Shown: one piece after another, positions 22,923-35,428 of the stretch
Layout of the letters: every line of letters begins with the position of its first letter
How positions within the stretch are numbered: position 1 is the first letter of the stretch
DNA from: Botryotinia globosa
Taxonomy: Eukaryota > Ascomycota > Leotiomycetes > Helotiales > Sclerotiniaceae
Direction of reading: 5' to 3'
Length of the DNA stretch: 64,000 bases
Assembly (NCBI GenBank): GCA_014898425.1
Contig: RCSZ01000011.1
Location: 1,858,501-1,922,500, forward strand
The notes under the pieces: generated by a model
The model's database searches: none
The model's input: the letters and a program-made list of their open reading frames with translations, nothing else
What the model was told of the DNA's origin: nothing
Made by a program: the position numbers and the translations under genes

Positions 22923-25681
22923 CTATCTCTGTTTATGTCTATACATTCCCCTCAGCCCCACAAACGCAATAACTCTGTATGCCGCCCCCAACGCAAGCAG
23001 CATAAGCAAATCCTCGGTAAAGTGATCTAAATCATACCCGACCGCATTCTTCGCCGTCTCAATATTATACAGATAACCCATCGGACTAACATTCTGCGTG
23101 AAATAACCCTCCGCTAACCACGTGCCCGGAGTTGATCTCCAGAGCCATATCAAGTGCCAGCTTCGTACCTTTTTAAGAGAAGGCGACATACCGTTAAGTA
23201 CACCAACAATCAGAGATGCCATAACTGAAAGGAGAGGTCCGTCTTCACGACGAGTAACCATAGAGACGCATGATGCGAGACCATATATACACCAGAAATA
23301 GAGGAGATTAGCAGCGAACATATCCATCCAGCCAATGACCGGTGTAGTCATGAACGCAAAAAATACTGTGAAGTGAAAATTTGCAAGAATCATTCTTGGC
23401 ATTGTCGAGAGAACTTTTCCGACGTAATAAGCGAAGCGATTGTGTCCCGCTGCAGCTTCTCTCCAATAAACCAATTTTTCCTCACCGAAGACTTTTACTC
23501 CTGGTGCTGAAGCAGTGAGACCAATAGCTAGACCGACAAGAAGTGCCATTTGAGGAACGGAGTTGTAATCGATTGACGAAGAAAGTAATTGATATGGTTC
23601 GTTGAAAATACCACGGAAATTTGCACCTTTTTGATTGAGTTCCGCGAGACCGATTAAGAAACCTGAGCTGGCACCGACGCCTAACTCGAAGTAGAACGAC
23701 TCTTTCATACGATATTGTTGAACGAGAGAGCGTTGGAAACAAAACCAAATTTGTCGATACCAGTATGTACCACGAGTTTTGATGGTCGAAGCAAGAGCGT
23801 TTGATTCGCCTATTGAAACACCAGGACCTTTTACATCGTCAAATGCGTTATCTGGATGATTTTGCCAATGTTCTATAAGAGGTTGGATACTAGCATCTCC
23901 AGTACGTTTGTAGAGACGACCTTCGCCAGCAATGATATCACCCATAACATCGGACGGGTTACCATGGTCGGGGAATTTAAAACCAAGACGTTCGAAATGA
24001 GGTTCTACACCTACTTGAGGTCCCAAGTAAATCATTCGACCTGCACCAAGGAGTACAAGACTATCGAGAGATTCGAAAATTTCTTGTCGTGGTTGATGAA
24101 TAATAGTTACGATTGTCATACCAAGACGAGAGAGAGCTTTGAGAGTTTTCATGATAGAATTTGCGGCTGTCGCATCGAGCCCAGAAGTAGGCTCATCAAG
24201 GAAAAGAGCCCTGGCAATGATGTGAGTAAAGGAATGAGAAATTTTAGACTGAAACTTACATAGGTGCAGCCGCTAATTCCATACCAATACTGACTCTTTT
24301 TCTTTGGCCACCTGAAATAACGGGAGCAGCAGTACTACCTACTAATGAATCTTTGACGTGAGAAAGTTGAAGACAAGCAAGTAAAACATCGACATGGTGT
24401 TGAATCTCGCCCTCCTTCCATGTGCATGGTAACCTGATTCTAGCAGAATGAAGTATATTTTCCCGAACAGTAAGTTCTGGTAGAACAATATCGTCTTGAG
24501 GTACGTATCCAATGATTTTCTTGTACCTGCTATTGTTAATTGCTGTAATTGACCATCCCCAGAAGAACTTACTTCGAGATATCACCAGCAACGCCATTGA
24601 CTTTAGTAACTCCACCAGTATTTTTCGTTTTACCCATGAGAACATTTACAAAAGTAGCTATGACTTGTTAGCTTCGATTTGAGGTAAGAAGAGCATCGAT
24701 GAAAATTACATTTTCCAGCTCCTGAAGCACCCATTACACCCCATAAACTTCCTGCGTCAATTAAACCCGAAACTTGTGAAAGAATAGGCTTCGGTGCCTT
24801 TGGTGGATGGAATTTCAGATCCTCGAATTCGAAGGATAATCCGAATTTACTTCCCCCAAAGCATCTCGACAAAGATTGAACAAACAGTTGTAGATCAGTA
24901 TTCATAACTTGCTCCTCCCCCGCGTTCTGACCATCATATAAGAACTCTTCGTCCAGATTACCCAATTCCTCAAATCCGGTAGGTCTTCGCTGAAGGTTCA
25001 TAATCCTCTCTTCCAAAGCAATATCGCTTTGCTCTCGGGCTGCCTGTAATTGCTCATCATGAATTTGAGAATACTCTCTTCCTCGAAACATTCCTGGCTT
25101 TGTGTATGTCTTCCTATTCGATCGCTTCTCCTTCAAGTGATTCCGAACTCTATTGCTGAATTTTCGTTTCAAAGTTATACCCAGTGCTCCCATTAACATT
25201 ACCACATCCACAATAATTAAAATAGCCACTGGAACAAGATTCATATCTCTAACACTTTTTTCCGGGCATCTCGAGCTAATTGCACATTTTGTTGGTAAAG
25301 CTGATCCTGCGCGACAATAAGATCCCGCTGGACATGGATTTTGTAGCTTTCCTGACTCTGGACAGAAGTATCCGGCTGGACAAAGCGAAGGTTCATAAGT
25401 TCCCATGGTTGGTATACATGCTCCTCCTGAGAGCCTCAGTATTTGACAAAGAGGAGTTGGAGGACAGTATTCTGGTAGATTTGTAAGAGTATTATTTGGA
25501 CCTGCGAAAGAAGATGATATTAGTTTCTCCTGATGCCAATTGAACACATAGACTTGTTCTTTTACTCACAGTAAAAGCCCTTTGGACATCCGGTAGTATT
25601 CCACGAAGCTGCATCTTGAATAACTACTGGTTGTCCACCAGATATACAGGTGGAATTCATCGTCGCCGTTGACCCCTCCAT
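22923..25681 (-). CDS. ABCG half transporter (Adp1-like), 847 aa, 5 exons
   Basis: Exons run 25681-25570, 25501-24710, 24657-24573, 24526-24260 and 24210-22923, with introns of 46-68 bp. The N-terminus is a Cys-rich luminal region (CPKGFYCPNN, CPAGYFCPESG, CPAGSYC, CPEKSVR) followed by one membrane span at about residues 105-130 and a hydrophilic linker. One nucleotide-binding domain follows: Walker A GASGAGKST rebuilt across an intron near residue 297, Q-loop VPQDD, signature ISGGQRKR near residue 400, Walker B LFLDEPTSGLD rebuilt across the last intron, H-loop IIHQPR. The C-terminal ABC2 domain has about six spans. This architecture matches ABCG proteins like yeast Adp1 and plant ABCG24/28, which must dimerise. 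The substrate is unknown. The region upstream of the chosen ATG may hold a missed signal-peptide exon. Confidence 0.93.
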
Positions 25682-28600
25682 TATCACTATATTACAAGAT
25701 CTTTGAAAGTTCAACGAAAACAATACAAAAAGAAATCAACAATATATTGAAGAAAAGTTTACATTTTTTTGATGCAATAGCAGATTATATTTATTTTCTG
25801 CGCCGCTCCCCTGCTCACTTCAAAATATCTTTACGTGAACAGGTGAGATTGAAGGCTGTGGATACCAGGCAAGGCTCCAAATTGGCCTCTTGGGCCCTAT
25901 AAGCCTTGTTTACATATATTTCTGCGCCGCATATCCACAGTTAGATCCATATCTATCAGGGTATCTATTCCGTTCTATCGCTCTATCCAGGTCGGCTGGA
26001 TGATTGAAGTTGAAGAAGATTACCATGATGATGACAACAGTGCTAAAGTGACCGAATATAGATCTGTACATAATCATATCGTAAGACCTAGGTATGTCTA
26101 AGAGATTGTCAATTGTTGGGCTGGAGTTCTTTTACACGAGTGGACGTATGAGAATGGTTTTGGGTAAGCTTCAGGTACTGCTGGAGTTACTGCTGGAGTT
26201 ACTGCTGGAGTTACCTGCACCTTGAGATTTGAGCCAACGGCCGACAACGATCTCTCCACTAAACAACGCCTGGCGCATGGTTGTCCTTGAGGTTCCTTGA
26301 GGTTCATTGAGGTTCATTGAGCTTGGCTACCAGCTTGCTTATGTTGTGTTGCTTATGTTGCTTGATGTCAGATAGCAGATGTATAGAATTACAGATTACC
26401 TAGAACCAAGGGAGCTAGCGGTAAAAGTTTAAATAACGGAACACGTGACCCACTCAATTTGTATAGAGCCGCTTCTCTCCCAATGTATCAAGTCGCCTTC
26501 ATCCTCTTCCTATGTTTCAATATCATGACTGTACTTTCCTCCTGAATTCGAGCTGGCTGGTTCATTCTTCCCATGTTCATACCGTAGGTTTTGCACGGAA
26601 AGGTCCATCTAATGCGATTAAATATCCCCTTGCTACAAGTTGCTAGCGATGCTTATCCGGTAAGGCAATTCACGTTGTCCTAGCCCAGCCCCATAAGCCT
26701 TAACTTTTTTAAGCAATTTTCGAATCCTTCAACTAGGGTTCAACAACAACACAGCCTTCTTGAAATTCGGGATCTCTCGACGAAATGCAAGGTTCAATAA
26801 AGAGAATACAGTAAGCAAAAAAAAAAGCTATGGTTTCATGACCAAGTGCTATCCTGATGTCTTACTCGAGACGATGATCCTCGACTCCTTCGAAGATCGT
26901 ACAGTACCCCAAATTTAACCTCATATCAAAACTCCGTTTCTCGAATCTTTACTGATCCCACTCTCCAGCTCCGAGTCAGCCTGGAGAATTCTGCCTAGTC
27001 TCTGGGATCGCTCTGTCGCTACTCCACTAGGTGTATGTCAAAAACATAGTTGTTCCCGCAGGACCGTTTGAGATCTGGGATGTTGCCAGTGAAAAAAGTT
27101 TGAATGGATCTCTTGTTGGGTTTTATATATACACCGCTAATATATGCATGTTGGCAACGCAAGAATATGCAATTGTCTGTTCGTGAGGTCAGTGACCTGC
27201 AACATCCACAACATTGTTTAATGATCATCTGATGCTTCTACTCAGTATCCTTCGAATTTCGATTGAACCTTCTGTAGCCACTTCAAAAGGGGCTTTTCGA
27301 GAGTCGTTGTTGTACAGCGATTGTTTGTTTACACCCGTTTAAGGGACCTTCGTACAGCAGCATAGCTTCTCATTGAAAATATTCATAGTGGGAACTTTAA
27401 AAGCCAGACATGATCCATCTTTTCCTCCGATCATCCCACTCCTATTTCAATTTCGTCATTATATTTTTCTTCCTATTGCAGGCAGCAGCAAAATGCGTGA
27501 CAAACATATTTCTGCCGAGAAAAATTATATAAGAGACCTGGTGTAAATGATATGATACCTCGAGGCAGGACAACTCGACTTCATCAGCTAAAGATAGTTT
27601 CTAGAATGGTATTGGCAATTTGGCACCAGAGTCTGATCCACTTAAGCGATTCGATCTTTACCCCCGCATCATTGTCTGTGTAATTTCTTTAGGTACACAT
27701 ACTTGTCAAGCCTAGAGAGTGTAAATGGGGTTACGGATATTAATTCGCGATGTGCGGGTTTGATTGATCCCCAGATTATCAGCCGCTTGGAATTCCATGG
27801 GTTGTGTACTGCTCCATCAGCGTCTAAATCGGCTGAGAGATAACAATACTAGGCTAGGGAAGAGACGAGGAGAGAACAGGTGCGTGCAAGGTTGAAAGAA
27901 TGTAGTACTGTGACACTTTTAATGTTATTCACACCTCACGACTCAAATTGTTACTATCAAGAGACGGATTTCATGTAGCTCGGTATATTTTCGATGAGAC
28001 CAACCTGATAATCTGGAAATTGTGATTAGGGGAACGAACTAGAATCTTTCGAACTCTAACATGTCACTCCTTCCATTCAGGCTTTTTCATTCACAGATTC
28101 CAATTTTCATTCCTGGATAGAAGATATGTTGAAGCTAACATAGAACCACATGCGTATACCAAAGTAATTTGTTTCCTTTACAATTCAAACCCCCATTATC
28201 TATCCTATATTAGCAGCATCAAATTGACGCGGCAATCTCTTGGTCCGTCCACTCGAGATCCATGCGACATTTATATTCAAGCAATCGATCTTGATACATC
28301 CAACACCCATTGATTTCACTTCGTTGAAACATTCTTCCTTCGCAATACAAGAGCGAGGGTTCTATCTAGATAATAGAAAGTTGAACAAAACACCACCTTG
28401 TGGTCTCCAAAGACAATTGTCAAAAACGACATACTTTCTACAACTCCCTCTCAAACCCTTCTCCATCTTCACATCTCACTCCTCGGGTCTCTCATTCAAT
28501 TTATAGTCACATGCCTCAGCATCTCCTTTCTCTCATTCATCAATCTTCCACCCTACAGCATCCCATCACTCACCCATCATCATGCCACAACACAAATAAC

Positions 28601-30203
28601 TTAGCAACACTCATCCCCTCAATCTTCCAAAGATGCCCTCATCCACACCATCCATTCACCCAGCACAATCCATCCCCTCAACGCCTCCCTCCTAACCATC
28701 CCAACAAAAAGATCATACATATCAACCACTTCTCCACCCAGCTTCAAACCAATCAAATACCCCAAACTACTTCCACAACGCCCACAATAAGAACTCACAG
28801 ACCAGATAAAAGGATGGAAACCTTCAGACACTAGGACTCCGATCAAAATATCCCTTGCCAGTTCTCAGATTTCTCAGGGAAAGGAAAAACATGGAGACGC
28901 GATGGATTCGAGAATCCAACCCATCATCTCGACCGGAACAGAGATTAATCAACACTGGGAAAATGGAAGCGAAGACGCTACGATGATTGTAATGCAATGC
29001 AATGATTGATCAAAATGATATGGAAGGTGGGATTGAGATATTTCGTCATCGACTGAGTAAAGAGGTCATCGGGATCGGATTCATAGGGAAGGAATGAGGT
29101 TTTGACTTGATATCCATGAAGCAATAGTTTTGGGGGAGAAAGGGGAAAAGGGGGTGGAGGGAGGAGGTGGTGGAGGGAGGAGGTGGTGGATGGAGGAGGA
29201 GGAAATAGACATACAACAAGATACCTACCTACCCAAGAACAAATAGATTCGGAAAATCAAAAGATATATACTCACAAATTCCTATTCTTTAAAACTATAA
29301 TTATATTCCTATAAAGTATATGCGAAAGATCTGGTAATGACGTTTCTGGGGATGTTTCGATTCCTCGCAAGTAATTGTGAAATGGAATTATATTTCAAAG
29401 AATCAGCTGAAACTTCCTCCTCTTTTTTGTAACCCCCCTCCCTTCCCCCCCCCCAAACCAGAAACAAGTTGCAGAGTAAAGACAGAGTACATACATAGTA
29501 CATGATACATGCCCGAAAAATCCTACACATTTACACAAGATAATTCCATGCTCCATCTACCGCGCATTTCATATTTCATAATTCGTGTTTCATGGTGAGG
29601 GTAGCTAAATACCTATTTGATAATCAAACTCCATCGATTCATTCAATCATCATATCATAAATTAAGATCAATTAATTTAGTGGAAATAGAGTAATAGAGT
29701 ACATACTACCTACCTACACAGATGATAAGTATTTCCCCTGACATGACCTTCAAGCAGACTGCAGACTTGATCATTCCGCCTGAGAACCCTCAATGTATTA
29801 TGTTCTGCTAATGACTGATCCATTCAGCTTCCCCTCCTCCTACCTCTCACCCCCTCCCACCAAACCACATTCCCCATTTCATCTCGCTCATCATCCTCGT
29901 CCATCCACTCTCCCACCTTCCTAAAATTACAAAAATCCTAAAAAACTTCTATTATCAAAAATTTCCACACTCAATTATTAGTACGCCTTCCATTCATCCA
30001 GATATCTTTCGCATCGAATCAAAACCAGAAATAAAAATCACAAAAAACATAAATCCTACCAGCCATCCCAATCCCATCCATGCAATGCAGTGTCATTTGC
30101 TCATCAATCATTGCTCATCCATAATCCAAATGCGCTATCCCATTTGTCTATCCATCCGTCTATCCGCCCGCCCATCCATCCTTTCACGTACTTCACCACA
30201 AAC
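25682..30203. other. 4.5-kb intergenic region, no gene seen
   Basis: No supported gene. It contains a short 12-bp repeat at 26176-26214, a GGAGG/TGG-rich purine stretch near 29150-29205 and a CT-rich stretch near 29820-29880. The frames at 28398-28834 on the plus strand are low-complexity Pro/His/Ser readings without domains. Confidence 0.5.
26176..26214. repeat. 12-bp tandem repeat, 3.3 copies
   Basis: Three exact copies of TACTGCTGGAGT followed by TAC. Confidence 0.9.
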
Positions 30204-31715
30204 TCAAAGTTTCGTGCCTCCCTCCCTAATATGATCGCTTAACCGTCTTCCAATACTAGCACCACCGGAACTTGGTCCTGCCCCACCATTACTATCATCC
30301 GGACTATTGGCACCACCTCCACTACTACTACCTGCGCCATTACCGAAGCTGCGTCGCTGACCTTCTCCTCTGCGAACATTCAAAAGCCAACGAACATACA
30401 TATTGAGTGTGCTTATTGTGTTGCGAAGTTCGACGATTTGATCTTTTAATGGAATAGTTTCGTTCAAAAGCATCACGCTTTGACGAGCTTCCATTTCGGC
30501 GATACTGGCAGTGAGAGTATTAATCCTGCTCTGTTGAGACTCAACAACTGAGAGAAGATAAGTATTAGGTGTTTCGTAGGAATCGTCCGTCATTGATAAT
30601 CCTGCAAGAGAAGGTGCCGTCGCATCGGCTCGATCGAAATTTCCATTGTCACTAATACAATTCTCGAGATGCTTAATCTTCCGCTCAAATCGATCAATCT
30701 TTTCACTCTTGACTTTATTATCGGCTTGCATTTTTGCTGCCCATGGACCCAATCTCCTAAGCTCGCACTTGTCTTTATGATCATCAATGTCCTTTCTCTT
30801 ACACTCATGATCGCAACCAAATTCTGACCATTGACATTGCACGGTGCCTTCTGGACATTGATCAACATGTTCTGACTCCTTGATGCGTAAGATCTCTCCT
30901 CCACATTGACCGCAATTGACATGACGGAACGTGCATTTCGACTCGCAATGTTCTTCCATATCCTTTGCCTGCACAGTCGCATCGCAGTAAGGACAGGAAG
31001 AATCATAATGAAGACAACCCTTTGGTTGATGGAGTCTCTTGATAAGTTCCTTGCAATCAGGATCCAAACACGCGATTTCAACTTCCTTGCAATGAATAGC
31101 GAGATGATTGCGAAGTTTCGATCGTTGGAGATGAGTTTCGCAACTTGGGCATACAATCATCAAATCGTTGACTTGTTGAACAATAATTCTATTCGATGGA
31201 CGAAGTGGATCATTGCGTGAAATTGGATAACGGTCCATAGGACATTTTTCCGTAACAGCCAAAGCTTGAGTAATACATTCTCTACAGAAAGTATGATCGC
31301 AATGAATGGTGACTGGATCAACCAAAGGAACGCGACAAATTGGACAAATGAGATTTTGGTCGGGAGTATTTACGTAGTCAACCGCACGATAATCGATAGT
31401 ATCTTCATCGCGTCGATCTCTTTCTTCTTCTCCAATGACTTCCATAATTCCTCGATCTAGTAAAGTTGAACGACGAGATCGTGAATAGTAGGAGTTTTCG
31501 GGCGAAGAATGAATGCTGGAAGCCGGGGTATTATTTGGAACGTGAAGGACCGGTTGTGTAACTTCCGATTGAGGTGGATAGTAAGCAAAGCCAATGTGAG
31601 TTGTAGCAGGATCGTAACCTTCAAAGATGAAGATATTGTCGGGCGGCGTGTTTGGTCGAGAAATGTGCGAGACAGGTGTAGCAGCTCCATTTGTTGGAGT
31701 ATTCGGTGGAGGCAT
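30204..31715 (-). CDS. RING and TRAF-type zinc-finger protein, 503 aa, single exon
   Basis: Uninterrupted frame from ATG at 31715. A Pro/Ser/Thr-rich N-terminus is followed by a RING finger with ligands C124, C127, C139, H141, C144, C147, C158 and D161. The final Asp (CPMD) is the C3HC3D form seen in TRAF-family RINGs. Next come several TRAF-type C/H fingers (about residues 185-325, for example CPSCETHLQRSKLRNHLAIHC and CQWSEFGCDHECKRKDIDDHKDKC), a coiled coil at about 335-440, and a Gly/Ser-rich tail. The likely role is a RING E3 ubiquitin ligase or scaffold. No MATH domain is visible, so it is not a full animal-type TRAF. It is convergent with nothing close on its 3' side and divergent from the SNARE gene. 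Confidence 0.88.
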   Translation of the reverse strand: MPPPNTPTNGAATPVSHISRPNTPPDNIFIFEGYDPATTHIGFAYYPPQSEVTQPVLHVPNNTPASSIHSSPENSYYSRSRRSTLLDRGIMEVIGEEERDRRDEDTIDYRAVDYVNTPDQNLICPICRVPLVDPVTIHCDHTFCRECITQALAVTEKCPMDRYPISRNDPLRPSNRIIVQQVNDLMIVCPSCETHLQRSKLRNHLAIHCKEVEIACLDPDCKELIKRLHQPKGCLHYDSSCPYCDATVQAKDMEEHCESKCTFRHVNCGQCGGEILRIKESEHVDQCPEGTVQCQWSEFGCDHECKRKDIDDHKDKCELRRLGPWAAKMQADNKVKSEKIDRFERKIKHLENCISDNGNFDRADATAPSLAGLSMTDDSYETPNTYLLSVVESQQSRINTLTASIAEMEARQSVMLLNETIPLKDQIVELRNTISTLNMYVRWLLNVRRGEGQRRSFGNGAGSSSGGGANSPDDSNGGAGPSSGGASIGRRLSDHIREGGTKL

Positions 31716-32489
31716 GTTGACTCAGCTATGGAGACGACCAAACGAATTAATTGATCAATCGAGAATTAATCAAAATGGCAACGCAAATCTCCATTAAACT
31801 TTAAAGTGTTGTGGATGAAATTGAAGCCAGGAAGGTAAGGTTTCCTTTGGAATTGAAAGCATTCGAAAGAGGTATCTTTGATCTTTGGTCTTTGGTCTTT
31901 GGTCTTTGGTTGACAGTGACAATGACAATGACAGCAATATCAATATTGGACCACGTGAGTTATTGATTACACTTGGGTCAAGGACAGGAATGAGAAGAGA
32001 AGAGAAGAGAAGAGAAGAAGTATTGCAAAGGCAAAGACAGTTCGTTATTGTTATTGTTGTCGTGGTTTTATTATGGTTATGATTATGATTATGATTACCT
32101 AGGTAGCTTCAGAAGATGCGAATTTGCGTCTCTGGTCTCAACATTGACCCTATCGATCTATCACGTGGTCAATATGGTCACCCTTCGGTAACCTCATCGG
32201 ATCGGATATACTACTACTGTACTGTACATATCATGGGAAGAGAAGGAAAGGAACCATTTCTCCCGTCATGTTTGATGAGACCATGATAAAGTATTGCAAG
32301 CCAGACAAACGTCAATTATACCAATAAATATAATAAATAACAATCGATTAATTCAACATAACCCTTCTTTCAAATTCATTCAATATCTGATACTTTCACT
32401 CCCATTGCTTCCTCTTGATCTCATCCTCCATTCCTCCACTCTGCGGCTTTCCGGAGCTCGTATATCTTGATACTATCTAGGTCGCGATC
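31716..32489. other. divergent promoter region between RING/TRAF and SNARE genes
   Basis: The two genes are transcribed away from each other, so this 774-bp interval should hold both promoters. It includes four tandem copies of a CTTTGGT-type unit near 31878-31910, a TACCTAGGTA palindrome at 32096-32105 and CT-rich stretches just before 32490. No coding sequence is seen. Confidence 0.45.
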
Positions 32490-33484
32490 ATGTCTACCAA
32501 TCCCAATCAATACTTTCTACTTGCGGATCATATAAAATTATCATTACTGGAAAGACAACGTGCTATTTCCCTGAATTTGGAACCTACATCCCAAGATGGT
32601 CATATTTCACGGTCGTTGGAATCTTTGCGGGAAGGTTTGGAGAATATCACGAATGAAAGGATACGATTAGAAGAAGCAGGAGAGACATCGTATGTTAGAT
32701 CTATCTCTTGAATGGCGCATCGAATTATTCCGGCAATTTCCCTTTATATAAGTCCATCTTGGGGCGACATTCGCGCATCACATATCTCTTGTGCAGCGCA
32801 TTATATATTTCAATTTCGCATAACTAACCGTCTGCTAGTCAATCCCTTACCCTACAAGAAACCGAACACACCCTCCGAACACAATATGACGACCTAGCCT
32901 CTCAATTCCTCGGCCATCCTACCGCCAGTACTTCATCCACTCTCTCACACCCCAATGACCCCTCCCTCTCCAGCGATTTTGCCCGAGCAACCGAACGTCC
33001 CCGCGTAGGATCCTCCTCCTCCTTCCTGAAGAAATCTCTCCGCAATTCCGCCGTTGCTCCATCCCCAAAATCCGTTCGATTCAGCGACTCTCCTTCCATC
33101 CAAGAAGCGTCCGATCCCGCCCGCGCCGCACTCTTTCCTTACCGCGATGACCCCTCCGGTCCTCCAGATCAAAGCCATCTCGACAACCAACAAATACACG
33201 CCTATCATTCTCAAGTGCTCGCAGAACAAGATGAGGCGCTTGATAGACTTGGAGAGAGTATTGGCCGACAGAGAGAACTGAGTATACAAATCGGTGATGA
33301 GTTAGATGAACATGTACAGATGTTAGATGAAGTGGATAGACATGTGGATCGTCATCAGAGTAGACTGGATAAAGCGCGAAGGAATTTGGGGACCGTGGCA
33401 AGGAAAGCGAAGGATAATATGCAGATGACGATTATTTTGGTTTTGATCATTATATTAGTCTTGTTGATCATTATTTTAAAGTAG
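32490..33484 (+). CDS. Qc-SNARE, Syn8/syntaxin-8-like, 281 aa, 2 exons
   Basis: Exon 1 is 32490-32689 and exon 2 is 32839-33484, joined over a 149-bp phase-2 intron. The N-terminus (NQYFLLADHIKLSLLERQRA) and helical region resemble fungal Syn8 proteins. After a Ser/Pro-rich linker comes a SNARE motif at about residues 190-255 with the central glutamine expected of a Q-SNARE and a heptad pattern (DRLGESIGRQRELSIQIGDE). The last ~18 residues are a hydrophobic tail anchor (ILVLIIILVLLIIIL) ending in a lysine. Syn8-type SNAREs drive fusion at late endosome/vacuole or TGN membranes. The Qc subgroup is inferred from similarity in layout; other endosomal Q-SNAREs are possible. Confidence 0.87.
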
Positions 33485-35428
33485 ATTCCGAACATGAATG
33501 ACGGTAGGGCGGAGGGAAGACGGTCCCGGCATTGAATAAACTTCAAACTTTGACAGGCAGACCATGGGAGGCAACGTGATGATTACGAGGCGCAGGAATT
33601 GGAGTAAGGAGTACAGGTGAAAGCATGGGTGTATGGAATAAGAAAAGAAGGACAAGTTCTCTGTACAACCCTTTACTTTGTCCCTCATGAAATCTCATCA
33701 ACAACTAGCTTAGCGTGGATTGGATTGGATGGCTACCCATCTTCCTACCCACCTACCAGAGACATCCATCCATCCACATCTTAAGAAAATCTTCACCTGA
33801 AATTTGGAGCTGGGGCGTTGATAACTAGCCTAGCCTAGCAAGATTTCAATCAATATATACATTTTCTCTACATACATACATCCATCCATCTCAAAATCCT
33901 GATTCTCCCACTCACTAACCTAACTTGAGACGTTCATGTTGATTTCTATATACTAGATATGTTATACGTTATATGTTATATAAACATTCGTGTGGAAAAT
34001 ATATGAGATGAGGGATGATAGTATGCAATATGTATACAATGACTCTGATAATTACCTGGATAGCTCAGCTCCAGTTTGGGTACTATGTATATTAGGGTAT
34101 GTTAGGTGGTAGGTGGTAGGGGGTGAAATCCGCTTATAATATACTTTTTACTTTTTACCCCTTTCTTCATCGACTCCTTCTCCTCCCCTACTCTCAATAC
34201 CACTACTAATATCAACATCGACCCTAAAACCTACCAAATATACATTATACATTATACATTATACATTATACATTATACATTATACATTATACATTATACA
34301 TTATACATTATACATTATACATTATACATTATACATTATACATTATACATTATACATTATACATTATACATTATACATCAAACATCATATACCCACCCTC
34401 TCACAGCCCATCCACCTTCTTCCATCTAATCCTCATCCCTATAAATCTCATCCAGATTCGCCTAAACCTACCACACCTCTTCCAATAAACGCAAACTCCT
34501 CTTGTTCCAGTGACTCACTCATTTACTTACTCATTTACCCCCTCCTCCTTCCCAATCCATACATATACATACATACATATTTCAATTCCTCCAGTATCCC
34601 AAACTTCCATGATACACATTCATTAACAGCATCACATACATCCCAAGATATTCCCGACCAGTTCATCATCACGTCACATCAGATGACGTCGCCTCAATCA
34701 CACACACAAATCACCATATCATATATATGCATGGGCAGGTAAGATTCTTCATTCTGAATTTTCCCACAAACAACTACATACAGACATATGTAATGTGCCG
34801 AGTTGTGCATCATCACCATGATACATAATTCCACAGGGGGAATATGCACAAATCTAGGACACCATTCTACTATTCCCCTTGCTCCTTTCCTCCATCCACT
34901 TCCCTGCACATACAGAATCAGTATACCACATCTAGTTTGCAATGTATACCTGCAAATATATCATAAACCCTACCATCCATAGGTATATCTCCACTCCCTA
35001 GAACGCCGAGTCGTGAACGACAAATGAGAAAAATGTAAATTCAAACGCCAGTTTATGCAGAACTGTTATCTTAACGCTGACAAAGGAAAGAAAATGTGGT
35101 ATGGTTCTAAAGATGCTGCCCGGCAACAGTGGTATCAATGGTGGAAGGTGGAAAAGCCGTTAGGGTAATGGTGTGTAAGACATAAAAACCGAAACATGAG
35201 AACGATTTGCGGGTTTTAATTTGTTGTTATTTTGGTACAGACCTGAGCCTGATTGATATAATCGATTATTGATTTCGGTCATTTTTAGATAACAGGATAT
35301 TGTTACTGTGGAACCGATCCCTTGATAGAACCCCTTCAATTGAATCCTGCGGGATATAATATGTGAAAATCAAAATGCGACGCGGACACAAAGTAGTGTG
35401 TCAAGTAAGCTGAGCATGTCGAGCGCTT
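33485..35428. other. intergenic with 7-bp satellite
   Basis: About 1.9 kb without a gene, containing the 20-copy TACATTA array. The 3' ends of the SNARE gene and the mitochondrial carrier gene converge here. Confidence 0.5.
34241..34380. repeat. 7-bp minisatellite, 20 copies
   Basis: Twenty perfect units of TACATTA except the last, TACATCA. Near-perfect homogeneity suggests recent expansion. Confidence 0.95.

Noticed and set aside
28398..28834. 144-aa plus-strand frame
   Set aside because: Low-complexity Pro/His/Thr reading with no domain, splice sites or codon bias to support it.
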